Shown: piece by piece, positions 1 through 4,440 of the stretch
Layout of the letters: each line of letters begins with the position of its first letter
Position numbering within the stretch: position 1 is the stretch's first letter
Assembly (NCBI GenBank): GCA_029882235.1
Contig: JAOULB010000164.1
Span: 1 to 5,521 of the forward strand
Source: Gammaproteobacteria bacterium
GTDB taxonomy: Bacteria; Pseudomonadota; Gammaproteobacteria; UBA6429; Thiohalophilaceae
Direction: 5' to 3'
DNA length: 5,521 nucleotides
Notes under the pieces: model-generated
The model's input: only the letters and a program-made list of their open reading frames with translations
What the model was told of the DNA's origin: nothing
Database searches by the model: none
Translations under genes and position numbers: made by a program

Positions 1-66
1 CATCGAATAAATCAGGTGATTGCAACATTACTTGGTGGAGAGCGAGAAGATGACACAGCAGAGTGA
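1..66 (+). CDS. fliH: FliH C-terminal tail (partial; flagellar export ATPase regulator)
   Basis: Frame 1 is open from the first base to a TGA at 64-66 and gives 21 residues ending [11 protein letters not shown] short helix followed by a charged tail fits the C-terminus of FliH, the stator-like protein that binds FliI and tethers the ATPase to the export gate and C-ring. The main evidence is position: fliH normally lies directly before fliI, and here it would overlap the fliI start by 17 bases, as expected for translationally coupled genes. The piece is too short for domain recognition, so the name is an inference from context. The 5' part lies outside the window. Confidence 0.65.
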   Translation, partial: HRINQVIATLLGGEREDDTAE

Positions 67-1465
67 TGTCGAAGATTCTCATTTTCCTCGAAACGTTTTT
101 ACACCTTTCTGGTGTCATAAACTCAACGATATTAGTAAACGCCTGGATGATACCCCGCCTTTAATCGTCGAGGGTAAATTAACACGCATGGTAGGATTAA
201 CTTTAGAAGCAACCGGTTGCCAGGCCGCAATTGGTTCACGCTGTATGGTCGATAGTGATGATGGGCATCCGGTTGAAGCAGAGGTTGTTGGTTTCTCTGG
301 AGAGTTTCTGTATTTGATGCCAACCGGTGATATGCGAGGTATTCGACCGAATGCGCGAGTGATCCCGACAGGGCGCGTCTATGCAGTCGATGTCAGCGAT
401 GACCTGCTTGGTCGTGTTCTTGATGGTCGAGGTCAACCTCTTGATGGAAAGGGACCATTACGAACAAGTATGCGAGTACCTCTGGCCGGTCGAACTATCA
501 ATCCACTGGCACGAGACCCCATTACTGAACCACTTGATGTCGGTGTGCGCGCAATTAACTCCTTGCTTACAGTAGGACGAGGTCAGCGTATGGGTCTTGT
601 TGCAGGTAGCGGTGTTGGTAAAAGTGTTTTAATGGGGATGATGACACGTTTCTCCAAAGCCGATGTTATTGTTGTTGGATTAATTGGTGAACGTGGTCGT
701 GAAGTAAAAGAGTTTATTGAAAATATACTTGGCGATGAAGGTATGGAACGCGCCGTTGTTATCGCTGTTCCCGCCGACCATGCACCAGTAATGCGATTGC
801 ATGGTGCTTATCTTGCTTCGAGTATTGCAGAATATTTTCGTGACAAAGGACGTGATGTTCTTTTGTTAATGGATTCACTTACACGTTTCGCACAGGCACA
901 ACGGGAAATTGCTCTTGCTATTGGTGAGCCACCTGCGACGAAAGGTTATCCGCCTTCGGTATTTGCCCGGATTCCTCAGCTTGTTGAACGGGCCGGGAAT
1001 GGTGAACACGGTAAAGGCTCTATTACAGCTTTTTATACCGTGCTGGTCGAAGGTGATGATAACCAGGATCCCATTGCTGATGCAGCACGATCGATTCTTG
1101 ATGGTCATATTGTTTTATCTCGGGAACTGGCAGAGTCAGGACACTTTCCTGCAATTAACATTGAGTTATCAATTAGTCGATTAATGACTGAGATCGCCGA
1201 ACCAGAGCATCTCGCTGCTGCGGCACGTTTCCGACAACTTAATTCAACCTATCAACAGAATAGAGACTTAATCACGGTTGGTGCCTATGCGCATGGTAGT
1301 GACGCAAAAATAGATGAATCGATTGCGATTTATCCTCGATTGCTCGATTTCCTTAAACAGGATATGAAATCTGCCGTTAACCTTAATGATAGTGTTCATG
1401 ATCTGGATGCCTTAATGAAAAGCCAGCAGCGCCCGAATGCCATGTCACAGCTGGTTATCCAGTAA
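50..1465 (+). CDS. fliI: FliI, flagellum-specific type III export ATPase
   Basis: The 471-residue cytoplasmic ATPase, close to the ~457 of E. coli FliI, forms a hexamer at the base of the flagellar export gate and helps unload substrates from chaperones. An N-terminal beta-barrel (about 25-100) is followed by the RecA-like ATPase core. Visible motifs are Walker A A-G-S-G-V-G-K-S at 185-192 (Lys191), G-E-R-G-R-E with the probable catalytic Glu214, Walker B L-L-L-M-D ending at Asp275 and followed by S-L-T-R, and the export-ATPase signature [20 protein letters not shown] chose ATG 50 because GGTGGAG lies at 34-40 with suitable spacing. An in-frame TTG at 20 would add 10 residues but has no clear ribosome site. 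The motif usually reading P-A-I-D has Asn370 in place of Asp. FliI is distinguished from F1-ATPase beta by the signature and by its flagellar neighbours. Confidence 0.97.
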   Translation: MTQQSDVEDSHFPRNVFTPFWCHKLNDISKRLDDTPPLIVEGKLTRMVGLTLEATGCQAAIGSRCMVDSDDGHPVEAEVVGFSGEFLYLMPTGDMRGIRPNARVIPTGRVYAVDVSDDLLGRVLDGRGQPLDGKGPLRTSMRVPLAGRTINPLARDPITEPLDVGVRAINSLLTVGRGQRMGLVAGSGVGKSVLMGMMTRFSKADVIVVGLIGERGREVKEFIENILGDEGMERAVVIAVPADHAPVMRLHGAYLASSIAEYFRDKGRDVLLLMDSLTRFAQAQREIALAIGEPPATKGYPPSVFARIPQLVERAGNGEHGKGSITAFYTVLVEGDDNQDPIADAARSILDGHIVLSRELAESGHFPAINIELSISRLMTEIAEPEHLAAAARFRQLNSTYQQNRDLITVGAYAHGSDAKIDESIAIYPRLLDFLKQDMKSAVNLNDSVHDLDALMKSQQRPNAMSQLVIQ

Positions 1466-1518
1466 TACTATGGCGAATTTATTGCATGAATTTATCTCAA
1501 ATCGGATAACGAGTAATT

Positions 1519-1968
1519 ATGAAAAAGTCTGAACGCCTGGAGCCTATTAAAGAAATCGCAGCTAACCATGAGCGCGATGCAGCGCATGCGCTTGGGCAAT
1601 CACAGGCAACGCTCAATGAGCATGAGATGAAATTACAGCAACTGAAGGAATATCGTGCTGAATATGCGCGGCTTTTTCAGGAACACGGTAATCGGGGTAT
1701 GGATGGGTCGCAATTACAGGCCTATCAGACCTTTATCTCTCAGATAGATCTTGCCATAGAGCAGCAACGGCACATGATTGAGCATGCTAATATTGATCGC
1801 AATGACAAAAGAGATGAATGGCAGACGCGTCATTCACGCACTCAGGCCCTGGATAAAACTGTGCAGAAATTCAGACAGACAGAGCAAACTCAGGAAAATA
1901 AGCGGGAACAGCGCGAGCAGGATGATAATAATAATGCGCGTTTCTGGTTGTCACGCCGTAAAGTTTAA
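1519..1968 (+). CDS. fliJ: FliJ, flagellar export chaperone / ATPase stalk protein
   Basis: This small charged protein of 149 residues (usual family length ~147) is predicted to be almost entirely two antiparallel coiled-coil helices, roughly residues 8-55 and 70-140. It has no Cys, only one Pro (near the N-terminus), and is very rich in Gln, Glu, Arg and Lys. The N-terminal pattern K-S-E-R-L-x-P-I-x-x-I-A followed by A-A-x-A-L-G-x-x-Q is typical of FliJ. FliJ inserts into the FliI hexamer as the gamma subunit does in F1-ATPase, links it to FlhA, and recycles export chaperones. It starts 53 bases after fliI, with a weak GAG at 1511-1513 as ribosome site, and is probably in the same transcript. 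The tail contains an Asp-Asn run just before F-W-L-S-R-R-K-V. Sequence conservation in this family is low, so identification rests on the N-terminal pattern, the coiled coil and the position. Confidence 0.92.
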   Translation: MKKSERLEPIKEIAANHERDAAHALGQSQATLNEHEMKLQQLKEYRAEYARLFQEHGNRGMDGSQLQAYQTFISQIDLAIEQQRHMIEHANIDRNDKRDEWQTRHSRTQALDKTVQKFRQTEQTQENKREQREQDDNNNARFWLSRRKV

Positions 1969-2023
1969 ATCCCTCCAAATCCATATCAAGAAGCATTTAT
2001 CCCTGTAAACCAAGGTTGATTTC

Positions 2024-2040
2024 TGGCATATGCCTTGCAA
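2024..2040 (+). promoter_or_regulatory. Sigma-54 (RpoN) -24/-12 promoter for fliK
   Basis: TGGCA at 2024-2028 and TTGCAA at 2035-2040 match the sigma-54 consensus TGGCACG-N4-TTGCW. The invariant GG (2025-2026) and GC (2037-2038) have the exact required spacing. Counting C2038 as -12 puts the start of transcription near 2050 and gives a leader of about 36 bases before the fliK ATG. The site lies in the 117-base fliJ-fliK gap and points towards fliK. RpoN with an enhancer-binding activator of the FleQ/FlrC type drives middle-class flagellar genes in many gammaproteobacteria, so the placement is biologically sensible. The site also contains a perfect 10-base palindrome (GGCATATGCC, 2025-2034). 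No activator site could be recognised. Confidence 0.8.
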
Positions 2041-2085
2041 ATTGGTCTGTAGAGAATTTAATTTTTTACAACAGACTAATTAAAT

Positions 2086-3531
2086 ATGTCAGATAGTTCG
2101 CCACTCATAATGAATCTGGGTGCCGATGTCGCCGCAGCTGCGACACCGGTAACGGCAGTCAATACCGCGGAGACCATCGATAGCGGTGGTTTTTCCGGTA
2201 TTTTACAGTCTGTTATGCAAAAAGGTGGAGGGGAAAGTAGTTTAAATAACTTAACTCCGGAACAGATCCTGGCAAACCAGATGCTGATGAGTCAGCTACA
2301 AAATCAGGATATGGGCAGTGAGCAGGGACAGTTGCCTATAACCAATCCTTTCCTGCCCGACGGCAATTCCTTGCCGGACAAGGATGTTGAACTGGCCTGG
2401 CAGGGTATATTTGGAGAATATGATTCTTCAAAACCTGAAGATACTTATCTGTTCTCAGCTGAAGGTGATAATGAGAGTTATGTTATCAATGATCTATTAG
2501 CAGAAAATGCAAAGACTCGTGCATCTGTTGATGAACAGGGCGATGATCTGCATGAGTCGATCCTGTCACAAAAGGGGAATGAGCTATTAAGTCTTCAATC
2601 TCAACAGCAAGAACATGCTGATAAAAGTGCACTCGCATCAACTCTGAACTCAGAACATCAAAGCGCTACAAATGCGAATGCCAGCCACATTAATAGTCGC
2701 GAAAAGGGAGGACTATCCGCTTTATCGCTTGATCCTGCTTCTGATGCACAATCGAATAAACAGGCCAAACTAGATTTGCAATCAAATGCAGAGTTTTCAC
2801 AGCAACACAATTCTAGACATGAAGCTCAGGTAACAAATCAGTCTTCCACAAAACAGGAATCAAATAATTATTCAGATTTGACAAAAGTTCACAATGGTTT
2901 GAATCAGTCTGACATTAATGAACAGAGTAATTTAAAGCTGGAGGCAAATAGCAGTCAGCTTAATGTACAGGACACTTCATCACGCGCAAACCCGTCAAAC
3001 ATTGCGAATGCAACAACAGCCTACTCTGCAATTTCAGGATTAACACCGGCATCCTCTACTTCTACACAGCACAATGGCAATGTTATTGCGCAGTTAACGG
3101 TGCCGCCAAATAATCCGGACTGGAGCGGTATTGTGGGGGATCGGGTGCAATGGATGGCAAATCAGAACATTCAGCAAGCACAGATCAGATTAAATCCGCC
3201 GGAGCTTGGTATGCTCGAAGTGCGAATTAATATTGGTCAGGATCAACAAACACATATTTCATTTAGCTCGCCACATTCACAGGTCAGAGATGCTCTGGAA
3301 AGCTCAGTACCCAGATTGCGTGAAATGTTTGGCGATAATGGCCTTACACTGGGTGACGTGGATGTCTCTCAGCACTCCATGGCAGAACAGCAACAGTCGC
3401 AGCAGGATGCTGATGAACATTCGTCATCAAATAAATCCTTAATAAATCAGTCCACAGATAATACTGGCGATATAGAACTAAGTTCAATGCGTGTTCCACA
3501 GCAATTAGGAATGCTTGATACCTACGCATAA
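2086..3531 (+). CDS. fliK: FliK, flagellar hook-length control protein
   Basis: FliK of 481 residues (405 in Salmonella; the family varies in length) is exported during hook growth. It measures hook length and then switches the export gate, through FlhB, from hook to filament substrates. The C-terminal hook domain spans about 335-430 and carries the family core A-Q-I-R-L-N-P-P-E-L-G-M-L-E-V-R-I (L369-G375 at its centre), followed by V-R-D-A-L-E-x-x-V-P-R-L-R-E-M-F and G-L-T-L-G-D-V-D-V. Residues about 100-330 are low in complexity, rich in Ser, Asn and Gln, and poor in Pro and aromatics, as expected of an unfolded ruler segment. A Gln/Ser/Asn-rich tail follows the folded domain. The ATG at 2086 has no good Shine-Dalgarno sequence, and the alternative ATG at 2110 has none either, so the first few residues are uncertain. 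The gene appears to have its own sigma-54 promoter and is followed by a chemotaxis operon, not by fliL-fliM. Confidence 0.95.
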   Translation: MSDSSPLIMNLGADVAAAATPVTAVNTAETIDSGGFSGILQSVMQKGGGESSLNNLTPEQILANQMLMSQLQNQDMGSEQGQLPITNPFLPDGNSLPDKDVELAWQGIFGEYDSSKPEDTYLFSAEGDNESYVINDLLAENAKTRASVDEQGDDLHESILSQKGNELLSLQSQQQEHADKSALASTLNSEHQSATNANASHINSREKGGLSALSLDPASDAQSNKQAKLDLQSNAEFSQQHNSRHEAQVTNQSSTKQESNNYSDLTKVHNGLNQSDINEQSNLKLEANSSQLNVQDTSSRANPSNIANATTAYSAISGLTPASSTSTQHNGNVIAQLTVPPNNPDWSGIVGDRVQWMANQNIQQAQIRLNPPELGMLEVRINIGQDQQTHISFSSPHSQVRDALESSVPRLREMFGDNGLTLGDVDVSQHSMAEQQQSQQDADEHSSSNKSLINQSTDNTGDIELSSMRVPQQLGMLDTYA

Positions 3532-3537
3532 GCATGA

Positions 3538-3566
3538 CTGGTTTGCAGCTTCAATTTATTAACCAG
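3538..3566 (+). terminator. Weak hairpin after fliK (possible terminator)
   Basis: CTGGTT at 3538-3543 and AACCAG at 3561-3566 form a 6-bp stem with a 17-base loop, starting 6 bases after the fliK stop codon. The following sequence is AT-rich (ATAAAAATTATTTC) but has no clean run of T. This is at best a weak intrinsic terminator or an mRNA 3' stabilising structure. It is listed because it is the only dyad close to the end of the flagellar transcript. Confidence 0.25.
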
Positions 3567-3607
3567 ATAAAAATTATTTCTTCGGTAACTTGCATGGTTA
3601 TAAGTAC

Positions 3608-3637
3608 TTACACAAAAGAGTTGTTTTCATTGTGTGA
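3608..3637. repeat. Dyad upstream of the sigma-28 promoter
   Basis: TTACACAA at 3608-3615 faces TTGTGTGA at 3630-3637, with 14 bases between them. It gives an imperfect 8-base inverted repeat that includes a perfect 6-base core (ACACAA/TTGTGT). It ends one base before the -35 element of the sigma-28 promoter. A second short perfect palindrome, TAAGTACTTA at 3601-3610, overlaps its left edge. The location would suit a regulator site, but no known operator is matched and short dyads are common by chance. Confidence 0.3.
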
Positions 3638-3638
3638 T

Positions 3639-3665
3639 TAAAGCTCCATATTAAAGGGACGATAT
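3639..3665 (+). promoter_or_regulatory. Sigma-28 (FliA) promoter for the chemotaxis operon
   Basis: TAAAG at 3639-3643 and GACGATAT at 3658-3665 match the flagellar sigma-28 consensus TAAAGTTT-N11-GCCGATAA. Six of eight bases match in the -10 element, and there are exactly 15 bases between TAAA and the -10 element. Transcription would start near 3672, giving a leader of about 49 bases before the STAS-protein ATG. FliA-dependent late transcription of chemotaxis genes is well established in enteric bacteria, Pseudomonas and Vibrio, so both the match and the location are convincing. It probably drives the STAS gene, cheY and cheA together. Confidence 0.78.
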
Positions 3666-3720
3666 GTATTTCACATAGTTGGGCAAAACCAGAGAAATAT
3701 TATTATTTAAGGAATTACTT

Positions 3721-4023
3721 ATGAGCTTTTTAAAAAAAGCGGCAAGTGGTGTTACCAGAATTGAGTGTGAAGATGTTCTTGATATCTCAAAGGCAAAGAG
3801 TTTGCATGAGCAACTCAAGGAGTCACTGGGGCAGGGAAGTGAGGTTGAGTTGAATGCAGCAAATATTCAACGTATTGATGCCTGCGTGCTACAACTGTTT
3901 ACTGCGTTTTTTAAAGCGGCATCAACAAATAGCGTAGCAGTGCGTTGGGTTGAACCGAGTGATGCATTATTGCGTTCAGCAAAGTTGCTTGGTCTATCGA
4001 GCCATCTTGAATTAAACGGCTAA
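3721..4023 (+). CDS. Stand-alone STAS-domain protein of the chemotaxis operon
   Basis: A 100-residue single STAS domain, the fold of anti-anti-sigma factors such as SpoIIAA and of MlaB. Alternating strands and helices are visible, with the conserved loop and helix at residues 51-65 (R-I-D-A-C-V-L-Q-L-F-T-A-F-F) and the C-terminal L-L-R-S-A-K-L-L-G-L pattern. In SpoIIAA-like regulators the loop reads D-S-S-G and the second Ser is phosphorylated. Here it is Asp53-Ala54-Cys55, so classical serine phosphorylation is not possible. The ATG at 3721 is chosen because AAGGA lies 7 bases upstream (3709-3713). A TTG at 3679 would add 14 residues but would sit almost on the predicted transcription start. 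It lies 44 bases before cheY and is probably co-transcribed with cheY and cheA. Its role is unknown; a small protein-binding partner or scaffold for chemotaxis proteins is a guess. Confidence 0.85.
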   Translation: MSFLKKAASGVTRIECEDVLDISKAKSLHEQLKESLGQGSEVELNAANIQRIDACVLQLFTAFFKAASTNSVAVRWVEPSDALLRSAKLLGLSSHLELNG

Positions 4024-4067
4024 GCAGTGATGGGAATAAATAAAGTATCAAAAACGAGGGCGAGTTA

Positions 4068-4430
4068 ATGGCAACAATACTGGCAGTTGATGATTCTGCT
4101 TCGATGCGACAAATGGTGACCTTCACTCTTAAGGGGGCAGGTTATGAGGTTGTTGAAGCATCGGATGGGCAGGAGGCATTAGAAAAGGCAAAGGGGCAAC
4201 AGTTCAATCTGGTGATTTCAGATGTCAACATGCCCGTAATGGATGGGATTACCCTGATTAAAGAATTACGTGCGTTAGAAGAGTACAAATTTACACCGAT
4301 GTTGATGTTAACAACTGAAAGTGGCGATGACAAAAAAACTCAGGGCAAAACTGCTGGAGCAACGGGATGGATTGTAAAACCATTTAACCCGGATCAGTTA
4401 CTGGCAACAATCAAGAAAGTTCTCGACTAA
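4068..4430 (+). CDS. cheY: CheY, chemotaxis response regulator (single receiver domain)
   Basis: This 120-residue receiver domain has no output domain. When phosphorylated by CheA it is expected to bind the flagellar switch (FliM/FliN) and change motor rotation. All functional residues are present: acidic pocket Asp8-Asp9, phospho-accepting Asp52 in V-I-S-D-V-N-M-P, Thr82 and Lys104 in W-I-V-K-P-F. The switch aromatic that is Tyr106 in E. coli CheY is Trp101 here. A strong ribosome site (GAGGG, 4056-4060) lies 7 bases before the ATG. It sits between the STAS gene and cheA, with no cheZ phosphatase gene on either side. It could instead be a phosphate sink or an adaptor regulator, but linkage to cheA and flagellar genes favours the motor-binding role. 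Confidence 0.95.
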   Translation: MATILAVDDSASMRQMVTFTLKGAGYEVVEASDGQEALEKAKGQQFNLVISDVNMPVMDGITLIKELRALEEYKFTPMLMLTTESGDDKKTQGKTAGATGWIVKPFNPDQLLATIKKVLD

Positions 4431-4440
4431 GGCGAATATT

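Noticed and set aside
506..520. TGGCACG sequence inside fliI resembling a -24 element
   Set aside because: There is no GC at the required -12 spacing, so it is not a sigma-54 promoter.
1470..1532. 20-residue open frame in the fliI-fliJ gap (ATG at 1470)
   Set aside because: There is no ribosome site before it, it overlaps the fliJ start, and nothing in it is recognisable.
2068..2079. 12-base direct repeat ACAACAGACTAA shared with 5328-5339
   Set aside because: About one exact 12-base repeat is expected by chance in a window of this size; one copy is in the fliK leader and the other is coding sequence in cheA.
2270..2285. Second sigma-54-like match (TGGCA with ATGCT at correct spacing)
   Set aside because: It lies inside the fliK coding sequence, the -12 arm is poor, and there is no downstream gene start for it to serve.
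3679..3720. TTG-initiated 14-residue extension of the STAS protein
   Set aside because: It has no ribosome site and would begin a few bases after the predicted sigma-28 transcription start, whereas ATG 3721 has AAGGA at good spacing.
4030..4068. 12-residue open frame in the STAS-cheY gap whose stop overlaps the cheY ATG
   Set aside because: The TAATG overlap resembles translational coupling, but there is no ribosome site for the small frame and cheY has its own strong GAGGG. Probably chance.
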